Shown here: positions 43,391-53,305 of the stretch, one piece after another
Layout of the letters: every line of letters begins with the position of its first letter
How positions within the stretch are numbered: position 1 is the first letter of the stretch
Assembly: GCA_017476665.1 (NCBI GenBank)
Contig: JAFUZJ010000067.1
Span: 1 to 61,946, forward strand
Origin: Lachnospiraceae bacterium
GTDB lineage: Bacteria > Bacillota > Clostridia > Lachnospirales > Lachnospiraceae
DNA length: 61,946 nucleotides
Direction of reading: 5' to 3'
Position numbers and translations under genes: made by a program
The notes under the pieces: generated by a model
Told to the model about the DNA's origin: nothing
The model's database searches: none
Seen by the model: only the letters and a program-made list of their open reading frames with translations

Positions 43391-44575
43391 TTACTGAAGA
43401 CCGGTCGTATCCAATGCCCTGTGCTTCAGTGCCTGTTCCAAAAGCTCCGGAAGTTTATCCGGCGGGCACCCGAAGCATGGAATATCCATCGCCGCAATTC
43501 TCTCTGCCATCTGATGATCATATACCGGCTTGCCACTGTCAGAGATCGCCAACAGCACCACTACCGTCACACCTGATCCCTTCAAGGTATCAAGGCGCTG
43601 CAGAAGTCCGGCGCGATTTCCGTTTTCACACAGATCTGTCACCAAAAACAATGTCGTCTTGGACGGATTCGCGATCAACTCACTGCAATAGGCAACCGAC
43701 TTTTCAATATCGGTTCCGCCACCGAGCTGAATTCCATAAAGAAGCTCCACCGGATCCTCACAGAGCTCCGTCAGATCCGTCACCTCCGTATTAAACGCTA
43801 CCACATAGGTTTTCACAGAACTGATCCCCGCAAGTATACAGCCCATGACGGAGGCATAAATTGCCGACTCTCCCATGGAGCCGCTCTGATCAATATCCAA
43901 AATGATGGTCCGAGAGTCACTCCGTGCAGTGGACGCATGCTCAAAAAAATAAAATTTCTCCGGATAGATTGTCTTGCTTTCTTTGTCATAATTCTTCATA
44001 TTTCTGCGTATGGTCAGTTTGTAATCCAGTGCACTCGCTGACGGAATCGGCGTATGCATGCGTCTGTTGACGGCTGCACTGACACATCTTTTTACATCAT
44101 CCGCCAATTTTTTGTTGATCTCTTCCACAATGCGCCGAATGTACTCTCTTGCCTGCTCCTTCGCCTTCTTCGGAATCTGATCCTTCATCAGCAAAAGCAA
44201 CGACGCCATAGACATATCCGGCGCCATATCCTTCAGCATCTCCGGCTCAAACAAAAGCTGCTTCATCCCCATGCGCTCGATGGCATCATTTTGGATCACA
44301 CGCACCTGCATGGGCGAAAACAGCGTGCGTAAGTCACCCATCCACTTCGTCAAAACAGGGGAAGTCATTCCCTTTCCGGCTCCACCGCCGTTTCCTGATC
44401 CGTCCCTATTTTCCCATCCGTAAATCTGAGCCAGCGCCTGGTCCATCAAAAGTTCTTCCTCCGAAAAAGGCACCTGCCCCTCTGCCGGGAACCCACTGTT
44501 GCTTTCGCTGCCGAGGATCAGCCTCCATTTTTTCAATTGTTCCGCCGCATCCCTCGTAATCCCTTCACCTTGCAT
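43391..44575 (-). CDS. VWA-domain protein (YehP-like)
   Basis: The start at 44575 (MQGEGITRDAAEQLKKWRLILG) has AGGTGA 7 nt upstream and matches the N-terminus of E. coli YehP (RWRLILG just after the start); an in-frame start at 44617 has no clear RBS. The protein of about 394 residues has an N-terminal helical part and a C-terminal von Willebrand A domain with the MIDAS: DIDQSGSMGES, Thr in GGGTDIEKS, and Asp in LVTDLCENG. PVELLYGIQLGGGT closely recalls YehP. VWA proteins encoded with MoxR AAA+ ATPases usually act as substrate adaptors for metal-dependent assembly or remodelling. It is last in the cluster. Confidence 0.9.
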   Translation of the reverse strand: MQGEGITRDAAEQLKKWRLILGSESNSGFPAEGQVPFSEEELLMDQALAQIYGWENRDGSGNGGGAGKGMTSPVLTKWMGDLRTLFSPMQVRVIQNDAIERMGMKQLLFEPEMLKDMAPDMSMASLLLLMKDQIPKKAKEQAREYIRRIVEEINKKLADDVKRCVSAAVNRRMHTPIPSASALDYKLTIRRNMKNYDKESKTIYPEKFYFFEHASTARSDSRTIILDIDQSGSMGESAIYASVMGCILAGISSVKTYVVAFNTEVTDLTELCEDPVELLYGIQLGGGTDIEKSVAYCSELIANPSKTTLFLVTDLCENGNRAGLLQRLDTLKGSGVTVVVLLAISDSGKPVYDHQMAERIAAMDIPCFGCPPDKLPELLEQALKHRALDTTGLQ

Positions 44576-44634
44576 CCCGTTTTCACCTTCTGTCCGTCCC
44601 ATATTCCTTAATCTCATTCCCTGATCCGCCGAGA

Positions 44635-46956
44635 TCAGATATCAAAATCAAAATCATCCACTTCACTGACTCCGCTGTTATCGGCACCACTTATCTCAAG
44701 ACTCTCCTCTTGGCTCAGCACCGCATTCACGTACGCCGCGCCTGCCGTCTGCGAGACGCCGAGCAGTTCACAGATATTCTCTGCGATATCCAGCTTCTCC
44801 TCGGCGGTAAAGGTGGAAAAGGTGCGCCTCAGACAAATGACCACCGACTTAAATTCTTCCTCATCCAAATCTCTGATATAGCCCGCAAGATGCTCCCAAA
44901 TACCCATTCTGGCAATCAGTGCCCTGCGATTTCTCCCTGCCAGTCCTTCAAACCAATACGCACCGTCCGATGCCCGCATCCCCTTTGCCAGATGGCGCTC
45001 CATCAGTGCATATAACTTTTCCGCAGCAATGTCGCCCCGCTCCGCCAAGGCACCGCAGGCAAAACCGGAAAGCAGCGGATTCGCCCTATCATCCTCTGCC
45101 AGCTGCAAATACGTTTTCAAAAGCCTCTCCCAATCAAGGAAATCATGGATCAGAGAAACATCCCACACTGTCCCAAGTACAGGCATGATCTCCTTTGCTG
45201 CCGACTCATCACAGATACATTCACCCGAAAGATTCAGGCAGAATTTCAAAAAGAGTTTCTCCATCAATGGCTGGATTTCCGAAAGATCCATCCTGCGGAT
45301 ATTTCCGAATCGCAATGTCATCGACAGATCCCCGAGGGCATTTCCGACATCCTGTGCTGCTTCCTTTCCGGCTGCACTCCTTTGCACAGCCCGGATCGCA
45401 TCCCGCACACACACGATCAGACCTGCCTCTAAAGATCTTGCCAGGATGGCAGCCGCCTCCTTGACATTCGTTGCCTGCCGCAGATATTCTCCGAGTACCT
45501 CTACCGCCGCTTCCTCTATTGTGTCTCCCTTCAAGGATGCCTCAACGATCCGAATCTCCGCCTCCGGCGTCCACTGAATGCTCCATTTTTCCGCCCATGT
45601 TGCATTGTCCTGCCGGCGCTTCTCCTGTTCACAAAAGCCGATGCCGAGAACGGAAAGCCTGTGCAGGAAAAAAGATCTGTTCAGATCCAAAAAAGCCGCT
45701 TCCTGTGACTTTACCCGCAAATTTTCACGAAGATCCAGCTCCAACTGAGTCCGTTCACTGCTTCTGTACTTTTCCAGCTTCAATTCCTTCAGTTGTCTTA
45801 TAAAGTCCTCCTGCACGGAGGTACATACCGTTCCGTCCGGCATTCTGCCGATTTTTGTACCGATTTCCGTAGCTGCCACAGCCGTCGCAATCTGCGAAAA
45901 GTATCCTTCCCCAATGCAGGTGACAGCCGCCGACCGCAGATCCGCAAGTGCCGGAACCCGTCCGCCGTTTAAAACTGCCAATTCTTTCGCCAGACGCAGT
46001 GCCTCAATCACCTGCGCCGAAGATGCCATATTTCCACGCGCTCTCTGATATGCAGCAATTCTTGTCAAATACTCCGCAGCCGCCATGTCCCCGCCCGATG
46101 CACCCGAAAGTGCATTCCGGCACCTCCACAGGATTTCATAATAAAAGGGGGCCTTTGCACCTGCTCCATATCCGGAATGTTCCGACAACCGATAATAGGA
46201 ATACGGCATCAACGTTGCATTGCTGTCTGACAGATTTTGTGCGCCATGCAGCACTTCATCCGTTCTTTTGATATCCTCCTGCGTACATGGCATCTGCACG
46301 GCGCTCGTGTGATACGCCCCCGTGACCACCACAATCCGGCGGTTCGGATCCTCTGCCACTGCCTCTGCGATCATCCGCCGCATATAACTTTCCCTGAGAG
46401 CCTCATGAACCGATTCTGCATCCCGCTTTGCCCTGTTTGAAAATTCCCTCAGCGATGCACCATACGTTTCCATTGCCTTCGCGAGTTCCTCTCCGTTTTC
46501 ACAGCTTTCGAAAGTATACTCCCAGAAAGCATCATGCGGAACGCCTGTGACCTCCTCGATCCGCTCATACACAGAACGATTCTCCGGAGTCGGCGCATCG
46601 CTTTCTTCCTCCGCATTTTCCTTAACCTGCCTGTAATACCCAAGCATTACACTCGAAGGCAGATCAAAAAATCTCGCCTCCCTGCCATTTTCCTTTGCCC
46701 AGAGAATCGCCTGATACTCCGGCGAAAACTCCGCAAAAGGGTAAAGAACCGTCTCAATCGGCGGTTCCTTTGTATACGCGAGAATTGCAGCAGGAAACTG
46801 TGCCTCCTCTGATACCAGTCCATCCATCAGACGATTTAAGTCGGACGGCCCCTCGATCAGCACAAGCTCCGGCTCCTCTCTGCGAAGGAGTTCCCGCAAA
46901 TAATATGCACATACCGGCGACAAATGCCGGATTCCGAAATAACTGATTTTCGTCAT
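44635..46956 (-). CDS. DUF5682 family protein (YehM-like)
   Basis: The start at 46956 overlaps the MoxR stop (TAATG) and has GGAG 9 nt upstream. The 773-residue protein begins FGIRHLSPVCAYYLRELL, then LVLIEGPSDLNRLMDGLV and YPFAEFSPEYQAILWA, close to the corresponding part of E. coli YehM. The N-terminal 270 residues look like a TraB/ChaN-type alpha/beta fold with conserved His and Glu (VVTGAYHTSAVQMP); the rest is helical. The biochemical function of DUF5682 is unknown. It is always seen with MoxR, VWA and SWIM partners. Confidence 0.88.
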   Translation of the reverse strand: MTKISYFGIRHLSPVCAYYLRELLRREEPELVLIEGPSDLNRLMDGLVSEEAQFPAAILAYTKEPPIETVLYPFAEFSPEYQAILWAKENGREARFFDLPSSVMLGYYRQVKENAEEESDAPTPENRSVYERIEEVTGVPHDAFWEYTFESCENGEELAKAMETYGASLREFSNRAKRDAESVHEALRESYMRRMIAEAVAEDPNRRIVVVTGAYHTSAVQMPCTQEDIKRTDEVLHGAQNLSDSNATLMPYSYYRLSEHSGYGAGAKAPFYYEILWRCRNALSGASGGDMAAAEYLTRIAAYQRARGNMASSAQVIEALRLAKELAVLNGGRVPALADLRSAAVTCIGEGYFSQIATAVAATEIGTKIGRMPDGTVCTSVQEDFIRQLKELKLEKYRSSERTQLELDLRENLRVKSQEAAFLDLNRSFFLHRLSVLGIGFCEQEKRRQDNATWAEKWSIQWTPEAEIRIVEASLKGDTIEEAAVEVLGEYLRQATNVKEAAAILARSLEAGLIVCVRDAIRAVQRSAAGKEAAQDVGNALGDLSMTLRFGNIRRMDLSEIQPLMEKLFLKFCLNLSGECICDESAAKEIMPVLGTVWDVSLIHDFLDWERLLKTYLQLAEDDRANPLLSGFACGALAERGDIAAEKLYALMERHLAKGMRASDGAYWFEGLAGRNRRALIARMGIWEHLAGYIRDLDEEEFKSVVICLRRTFSTFTAEEKLDIAENICELLGVSQTAGAAYVNAVLSQEESLEISGADNSGVSEVDDFDFDI

Positions 46957-48044
46957 TACAGCAGACTCCTGCATTCCGCATAAAGCGCGCTATACTCTTT
47001 GCCACGCTTCCGCATAACATTCTCCAGATACTCCTCCCAGACCTTCGCATCCTTTTTGTCATCTTTCACGATCGCGCCCTGCAATGCACTGGCAAGCTCT
47101 GCGTCCGTCACTTTACCGCTTCCGAAGCTACCGGCAAGCGCCATGCTGTTCACAATCAGTGAAATCTCCTCTGCTGTCGAGAGTACGCCGCTTGTCTGCG
47201 CCAGCTTTACCGTTCCGTCAAGCGTTTTTCCCTCGCGAAGTTCACGGAAGATCGTTACAACTTTTTCAACTGTCTTCGCCTCCGGCATAGCCGCGCGCAA
47301 TTCAAAATCATTTGCCAACCGTTTTGCCCTTGTCTGCACAATCTCCATCTCTGCCTCGATGGAAGCCGGCGCTGGCAGCACCACAATATTAAATCTCCTC
47401 TTCAGCGCGGAACTCATCTCATTCACGCCCTTATCCCTTGTGTTGGCCGTCGCAATGATGGAAAACCCCTTTTTTGCAGCCACTTCATCCGAAAGTTCCG
47501 GAATGGCAATGCGCTTTTCAGAGAGGATAGAGATCAAGGCATCCTGTACCTCACTTGCACAGCGCGAAATCTCCTCCACCCGTGCGATGGCACCTTCCTC
47601 CATCGCCGCATAAATAGGGCTCTTGATGATACTCTCATAAGACGGTCCCTTCGCAAGCAGCATCGCGTAATTCCACGAATAGCGAATCTGTTCCTCTGTG
47701 GTGCCTGCGGTTCCCTGGATCACGCGGGAGGAATTACCGTTGATTGCAGCCGTAAGATGCTCTGAGAGCCACGATTTCGCCGTACCGGGCTCTCCGATGA
47801 GGAGTAACGCCCGATCCGTTACCAGTGTGGCGATACAGATTTCCACCAACCGCTTGTCTCCGATATACTTCGGTGTGATCTGCATATTCCCCACTTTTCC
47901 GCCACAGATATAGGTGAGCACCGAACGCGGCGACATCTGCCATCCCGTCGGGATTGGGTCTTTCTCCGCATCAATCAACGCCCGAATCTCCTCTTTGTAG
48001 GTTTCCTCCGCGGCAATCCGCAAAATCTCTTTTTGATTCTCCAT
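46956..48044 (-). CDS. MoxR-family AAA+ ATPase (YehL-like)
   Basis: The 362-residue ATPase has Walker A GEPGTAKS (84-91), a Walker B region IARVEEISRCASEVQDAL in which the usual acidic pair reads EE, sensor 1 FSIIATANTRDKG, and the arginine finger ALKRRF, followed by the small lid domain. MoxR enzymes act as chaperone-like remodelers with VWA partners. Gene order next to VWA, DUF5682 and SWIM genes and the PRSVLTYICGGKV N-terminus fit the YehL subfamily. It is 12 nt after the HEAT gene. Confidence 0.92.
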   Translation of the reverse strand: MENQKEILRIAAEETYKEEIRALIDAEKDPIPTGWQMSPRSVLTYICGGKVGNMQITPKYIGDKRLVEICIATLVTDRALLLIGEPGTAKSWLSEHLTAAINGNSSRVIQGTAGTTEEQIRYSWNYAMLLAKGPSYESIIKSPIYAAMEEGAIARVEEISRCASEVQDALISILSEKRIAIPELSDEVAAKKGFSIIATANTRDKGVNEMSSALKRRFNIVVLPAPASIEAEMEIVQTRAKRLANDFELRAAMPEAKTVEKVVTIFRELREGKTLDGTVKLAQTSGVLSTAEEISLIVNSMALAGSFGSGKVTDAELASALQGAIVKDDKKDAKVWEEYLENVMRKRGKEYSALYAECRSLL

Positions 48045-48056
48045 AGCAACCCTCTC

Positions 48057-49997
48057 TTATCTCTTTTTATATAACCAATCGGCTCCCAGCATCCGGTAAA
48101 TCACATCCAAAACTTTCTGTGTATCTTCTTTTCTTGCCTTCAGCGCTCCCGACGAGATTTTTTTATCCGCAAAGTCATATTCTTTGATCATCTGTTCCCG
48201 ATTGGAATCCTCCACAAAATAGGAAAGATTCCAGCCTCCGCCCGGTGAAACCGATCTGTCAAGATTGTGCAGCTCAATATTCTTGCGGACAAACTCATAA
48301 TACAGATCATCTCTTCCCTTTCTGTCCGGAATCACTCTATGGATGAGAGCTCCGTAATATACGGACGGGTGCGCCTCAACAGCTTTTTCCAAAAACGGGA
48401 CTGCCATTTTGGCAATCTGTTCCCGATCCCAGCTCCCGACACTGTATATTCCCTGACCGTAATCCGCACAAAGCATTCTCGTCTCCGGTCTGCTGCTCAG
48501 GCAAAGCTTGGCCAAAGTCACGCAGCACTCTGCCGTTGCATGAAAATTCCGCAATGCTTCCTGACTCGTCAAGACTTCAAGCAAAACCTGCGGATAATGC
48601 TCTCCGAGCCATTTCGTGCCGAAATCATACCCTCTCGTCCACTCCAGACGATACCTGTTGATCACGGGGATCGCATGGATATGCCTTACCAGTTCAGACG
48701 CAAATCGATAATAGACCGGGCATTTTTTATCCTCTCTGAAAACGCCATACATACAGGTATTTACTTCCTTCAAATCAGCCGCTTGCAGCGTTCCGTTCAT
48801 AAAATTGCTATAGACATGTGCTTCCGCAAAAAACTTCGGCTCCTTTGCATACAGCCTGTTGAGCAGGTCTTCTGTTCCCTCGTAATTTTCAAACAGATTA
48901 CGAATCAAAACCTCCTGCACGCCACCGTCAGCTCCGTTATAGTTTCTCATGAATTTGCTGAGCGTCAGACAAGCCTCCTCCGCCTCCGATCCGGTTTTGT
49001 GATCCAAAAAGTTGAACCTGCCTGTCGGTTTTGACTGTTTTTTCAGTTCAAGAACTTTCTTTAAAGCGTATGTTTCACAAACCGAAGCCGATGAAATCCC
49101 GATCAGATCTGCCTCTGCCTGGGTAAGCACTTCTTTCTCGCAAAGCTTTTCCAAATAGGACTGTATCCCCTCGGAGTTGATCCGTACCAGCGATTCTATT
49201 GCCGCATTCTTGATCTTACCCTTCCCGGTCTGATAAAGTTCCAAAAGCACTGCATCATTTTCGGCACTACAGGCAAGCGCTGCAATCGCCTCCAGCCGCA
49301 CCTTCTGCGGCGCATTTTCATTCTGTGCCAATTCCAGATACCAGGCATTCTCCCTTGCGCCGTATTTTTGTGCAATCAACGCAACCTGCCTTCCCTTTGC
49401 AGCGGCATCCCTTAAATCTACACCCTCCTTATAAATCTTCGCGAGATCCGACCCGCAGATCTCCAACATGATCGCGGCCAGTCTGTCATATGGCTGTGAT
49501 GCCTTTCCGTTCAATCCCTCGGCCAGTCTGGTACAAAAACGGATATCCGTAAGAACCTCGGGATAGGTATCCGGTATCTCCAAAACCTTCTCGCTCGCCT
49601 TGCTGAGGATTTCGAAGACCTGCGTCATGACGGAAGCCGGAATATCCTTTACCGGACACTCCCTCTGCCAGATGCCGTCATCCTCCGCACCCGGCTCAGG
49701 CTCCGTCTCATCCGCCTGCATAACTTTATTCCCTGCAGCATTCGCCCGTCCAAGTGTGACAGCAATTGCATCCGCAAGCGCAATGCAGTCTGCAAGCTGG
49801 GAAGCCGCATCCTCTCCGGCAGTCAAAAGGTTTTCACACTTTTGCTTTAATGCCGCAAACACTTTTCCCTTCTCCGCCAGCGCGCCGAGTCCTTCAACTG
49901 CCCGCTTGAAACGAAAGTCCTCCGGGATAATCCCGCAGCCCGCAAGTGCCGCATTATATAATCTGTCCTGTAACTCATAAAAAACCGCAATATCCAT
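48057..49997 (-). CDS. HEAT-repeat-like scaffold protein of the MoxR/VWA cluster
   Basis: The 646-residue protein is almost wholly helical, with HEAT-type repeats visible at about residues 220-300 (ENAPQKVRLEAIAALACSAENDAVLLELYQ, then IKNAAIESLVRINSEGIQSYLEKLC). The C-terminal third (YRLEWTRGYDFGTKWLGEHYP, FVRKNIELHNL, YFVEDSNREQMIKEYDF) has no family I can name. No signal peptide. GGAGG precedes the ATG. It has no obvious counterpart in the four-gene E. coli yehLMPQ set, so it is an extra part of this version, probably a protein-interaction scaffold. Confidence 0.75.
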   Translation of the reverse strand: MDIAVFYELQDRLYNAALAGCGIIPEDFRFKRAVEGLGALAEKGKVFAALKQKCENLLTAGEDAASQLADCIALADAIAVTLGRANAAGNKVMQADETEPEPGAEDDGIWQRECPVKDIPASVMTQVFEILSKASEKVLEIPDTYPEVLTDIRFCTRLAEGLNGKASQPYDRLAAIMLEICGSDLAKIYKEGVDLRDAAAKGRQVALIAQKYGARENAWYLELAQNENAPQKVRLEAIAALACSAENDAVLLELYQTGKGKIKNAAIESLVRINSEGIQSYLEKLCEKEVLTQAEADLIGISSASVCETYALKKVLELKKQSKPTGRFNFLDHKTGSEAEEACLTLSKFMRNYNGADGGVQEVLIRNLFENYEGTEDLLNRLYAKEPKFFAEAHVYSNFMNGTLQAADLKEVNTCMYGVFREDKKCPVYYRFASELVRHIHAIPVINRYRLEWTRGYDFGTKWLGEHYPQVLLEVLTSQEALRNFHATAECCVTLAKLCLSSRPETRMLCADYGQGIYSVGSWDREQIAKMAVPFLEKAVEAHPSVYYGALIHRVIPDRKGRDDLYYEFVRKNIELHNLDRSVSPGGGWNLSYFVEDSNREQMIKEYDFADKKISSGALKARKEDTQKVLDVIYRMLGADWLYKKR

Positions 49998-50028
49998 GTT
50001 TCCTCCATGCTCCCCCGCGAGCAGATGC

Positions 50029-51489
50029 TTAAATAAGTCTCAGAATTTCGGACTGGGTTACCAAAGTGACCGGCACCAGATAGACAACCCTGTCTTCCGA
50101 TGCATAACGGATCTCACAGAAAAGCGCTCCTCCTGTGAGATACCTTTTGGGCAGAAAATGCAAGATTTCCAATGCTCCTGTTCCATCGGGATGTGACTTC
50201 AAAGTCATAGCTTCCTCGCCCTTCCAAAGCACTGCGTCGGCTTCCTCAGAAAACGAAATACGGTCAAAAGAGATCAGCATTGCTACCGCCTCATCAGACA
50301 GGGTATTTTTCAACTCATTCTTTGCTTCTTTCAAAGCAGCTCCCACTTCGTTTCTTGCCAGCGAAAGCACCTTGGCGGGAACGTCCTTCCCTCGCGGCTC
50401 ACTCACCGCGTCCTCCCAACGGATTCTCTTGTTGATCCCTCCCGGATAATGATACAGTCTTTTAATCTTATATAATTCAAATGCACTTTCATCTGCACGA
50501 ACATATTTTTTTGCCTTGACGGGGCGTATATTCTCTGTTTTGGAAATTTCCCCACTATCAAGATCGATCCAATACCCCGTGTCGATCTCTGCCTGCGCCG
50601 CCTCATCCCACAATACCCCAAAGGAAAGCTGCACAAGCCTTGCGTCATCCTGATACAGTCCGAGTGCATCCAGCTGATCCAATCTCCAGATTCCGCCCAT
50701 CTCTTCATACAGGATATCGTTCTTCGGTCCGAAATCTCCGCTTTCCAGTTGCTTCTCCAGCCAGAGTTTTCCCTTTTTCGCAGTCTGATCCAGACGGATC
50801 AGACACTCCACAAGTTCTCTCTCTCCGCTTGTCCCGCGATCAGCCTGCGCTGCAAGGATAAACCGTTGCAGCAAAAGCTGCGGTCCATTCAAATAATAAT
50901 CGCCCAACTGTTTTTCCAGATCCTTGTATCGTGCAATCGTAGCGCTGTTTATGGTTCCGAGTCCGGCGCGCAACATTTCCCGTGTAAAGTCCAAAACCAG
51001 TTCCAGTCCCTCCAGTTGACGGGCAACCTTTTTCTTTGCAGCCTGATCCGAAGCAGCCTTCTTTTTCTGTGCCGCCTTTTGCGAATTTGCTCCCGCCAGT
51101 TCCGATTCCTTACCGGTCGCTTCCTGTTTCGCATGCTCCGCCCGTTTTTCCAGTTTTTCTCTCTTTCGCGCCACATCCTCCGGCACTTCACCCTGCTCAA
51201 AAAACTTCCCCGCTGCATAATCCAGCATTAATGCCAGCGCATGCTTGCACGGAATCTGCCTGCTCGGACAACTGCACCTGCTGATTACCGTCTCCCCAGA
51301 CAAATCCACTGAAGTGTGATACGGTTCCTTCCCTGAACCCTGACAGTCTCCGTAAATTAATGTCCTGTCTGTCGTAATCTTCCTGCCGGAGCACTCATCC
51401 TTCGCCGATATCTTGCGCGCATTCGCAAGTGCCGAAGAATTCACTGCGCTGCGTTGTACATATTCTTCCGTAAGTCCTGAAATATCCAT
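50029..51489 (-). CDS. SWIM zinc-finger protein (YehQ-like)
   Basis: The 486-residue protein has a SWIM zinc finger near its N-terminus (Cys 72, 74, 81 and His 83 in RCSCPSRQIPCKHALALML), then a Lys/Ala/Gln-rich coiled-coil linker (about 105-165), a helical middle, and a C-terminal part with strands and the DAVLWKGEEAMTLKSHPDGTGALEIL segment. SWIM fingers bind DNA or proteins. Proteins of this design accompany MoxR/VWA genes, including E. coli YehQ. It is probably the first gene of the five-gene block (31 nt before the HEAT gene). Confidence 0.88.
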   Translation of the reverse strand: MDISGLTEEYVQRSAVNSSALANARKISAKDECSGRKITTDRTLIYGDCQGSGKEPYHTSVDLSGETVISRCSCPSRQIPCKHALALMLDYAAGKFFEQGEVPEDVARKREKLEKRAEHAKQEATGKESELAGANSQKAAQKKKAASDQAAKKKVARQLEGLELVLDFTREMLRAGLGTINSATIARYKDLEKQLGDYYLNGPQLLLQRFILAAQADRGTSGERELVECLIRLDQTAKKGKLWLEKQLESGDFGPKNDILYEEMGGIWRLDQLDALGLYQDDARLVQLSFGVLWDEAAQAEIDTGYWIDLDSGEISKTENIRPVKAKKYVRADESAFELYKIKRLYHYPGGINKRIRWEDAVSEPRGKDVPAKVLSLARNEVGAALKEAKNELKNTLSDEAVAMLISFDRISFSEEADAVLWKGEEAMTLKSHPDGTGALEILHFLPKRYLTGGALFCEIRYASEDRVVYLVPVTLVTQSEILRLI

Positions 51490-51531
51490 AAAAACCCCCT
51501 TATCACAGTGGTCTCTTCTCAGCTGTTCCCA

Positions 51532-53247
51532 TTATGGTTGATCATGATCCGGCAAAGGTCCGCAATACCTTACGTAATCGACAATCGCATAACCGCATGC
51601 TGCCGCGCTCCCCTCGCCGTCCTTATGCACGCAGAACACGCCGTTCTTCACACCGACCCAACGTCCGGCCTTAGCATCAATCTTCACCTCGCTGCCTTCC
51701 ACCACCTTGCCGTTCAATTCCATGTGCAGGATGATATCCTCTCTCGGGATATGTCTCACCCACACCTCCTTGTTCTGCCAGTCTTTGCGATCCATTTCAT
51801 CCACATATTCCCGAATCTGCACCCGATACTTCCAGATCACATCAAAGCCCGCTTCCGCAAGCGCATCCGCATCCAGCGCCAATACACTCTCCTCGCTCTG
51901 GGCAAAGGCCATCTGATGGTCAAACTCCTGCTTCCCTGTGGTCTTCACCAATTCGTAGCAAACACCATCACTTCCATTCTTGCACCGCACCGCGAGCCCG
52001 GCAAATGTCTGTCCCATAGACACCTGACCCGCCATATCGCCGGGGCACAGATCTCTCACATTCATCTTGATCTCACAGTTAAATTCCGGCGCCGGCCATT
52101 TCTGCAGGAGCAGATTCCGATAGTCGGGAAGCTGACGCATGCGATTTGCCTTTACTGCCTTCAGCCGGATCACCGACTCCTGCGGCTGCATTTGATACCA
52201 GTCGTCCTCAAAATTCGCATTCCACTGCCATTGCAGTCCCAGCGTATCCGACTCAAATTCGTCCGAATGGTCCGGCTCGCAGATTTCTACAGGTTTCCCT
52301 GTGACATCCAGCGCTCCCTGCTTCGCGGTGGCGGGCTTACGATACACCTCCACCGGCTCCCCGTACTCATTCCCGTCCTTTGCAGCGCCGATCACAGGCC
52401 ACCCGTCCTGCCAGCTCATGGGCTGCAGATGCACGATCCGCCCGCCCGCATACACATCCTGAAAATGCAGGAACCAGTCCTCGCCTGTCACCGTGTCCAC
52501 CCAGGCACCCTGGTGCGGTCCGTTTACCGGGGAATCCCCCTGTCTGAGCACAATCCTCCACTCATAGGGCCCCCAGATGTTCCGCGCCCGCAGCACCGTC
52601 TGATGTCCGCACTTCACGCCGCCCGCCGGGGCAAAAATATAGTACCAGCCGTCTTTTTTATAGATCTTAGGACCTTCAATGGTCTCATTCTCCGTATCCC
52701 TGGCGTCAAAAATGATCTTGGACTCCGACAGCAGATGCGTGCCGTCCGGTGCCATCTCCGCCAGTTTCAGCACGCTCTTGTACCCGACTCTCGCACCGGA
52801 CACCGCCGTCGCCAGGTAAGCTTTCCCGTCCTCATCCCAGAACGGACAGGGATCAATCACACCGTACTCCGGCATCATATTCACCGGCTCGCTCCACTCT
52901 CCCCGCGGATCCTTCGTTTTACTCATATACACGCCTTCATCCGGCATAGGGAAAAATACATAATATTCCCCCGCATGATACCGGATTGCCGACGCCCACA
53001 CGCCACAGCCATGCATCGGATTCACAAAACGATACGCCGGCACATGGGTACACACATAATTAACCACCTTCCAGTTTACCAGATCATAAGAGTGCAGAAT
53101 CGGAATCGCCGGCGCATTGCTGAAGCTGGAGGAGATCATGTAATAATCATCCCCCACCCGAATCGCATCCGGATCCGAGTAATCCCCATAGATCACCGGA
53201 TTCTGATAAGTACCGTCCCCCAAATCTGCATGATATAACATTGTCAT
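51532..53247 (-). CDS. GH43 glycoside hydrolase
   Basis: The 571-residue enzyme has the five-bladed GH43 propeller (about 10-320) with the base Asp in YGDYSDPDAIRVGDDYY, Asp in GVIDPCPFWDEDGK and the acid Glu in TIEGPKIYKKDGWYYIF, and a C-terminal beta-sandwich (about 345-565, SDEFESDTLGLQWQWNAN). This layout is seen in beta-xylosidase/arabinofuranosidase subfamilies. No signal peptide, so it acts inside the cell. AGGAGG lies 5 nt from the ATG. It sits between the TIR-propeller gene and the SWIM gene in the same direction, though its function seems unrelated to either. It is not a close paralog of the ankyrin-GH43. Confidence 0.92.
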   Translation of the reverse strand: MTMLYHADLGDGTYQNPVIYGDYSDPDAIRVGDDYYMISSSFSNAPAIPILHSYDLVNWKVVNYVCTHVPAYRFVNPMHGCGVWASAIRYHAGEYYVFFPMPDEGVYMSKTKDPRGEWSEPVNMMPEYGVIDPCPFWDEDGKAYLATAVSGARVGYKSVLKLAEMAPDGTHLLSESKIIFDARDTENETIEGPKIYKKDGWYYIFAPAGGVKCGHQTVLRARNIWGPYEWRIVLRQGDSPVNGPHQGAWVDTVTGEDWFLHFQDVYAGGRIVHLQPMSWQDGWPVIGAAKDGNEYGEPVEVYRKPATAKQGALDVTGKPVEICEPDHSDEFESDTLGLQWQWNANFEDDWYQMQPQESVIRLKAVKANRMRQLPDYRNLLLQKWPAPEFNCEIKMNVRDLCPGDMAGQVSMGQTFAGLAVRCKNGSDGVCYELVKTTGKQEFDHQMAFAQSEESVLALDADALAEAGFDVIWKYRVQIREYVDEMDRKDWQNKEVWVRHIPREDIILHMELNGKVVEGSEVKIDAKAGRWVGVKNGVFCVHKDGEGSAAACGYAIVDYVRYCGPLPDHDQP

Positions 53248-53305
53248 TTTCTCCTCCTGCTCTCTCTCTTTCTGACATTTCTCGCGCCTTACGATCTATC
53301 CATAC

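Noticed and set aside
51508-53238. Open frame of 576 codons on the plus strand opposite the GH43 gene
   Set aside because: Mirror of a well-supported GH43 gene; composition (His/Arg/Pro/Leu) is typical of antisense frames.
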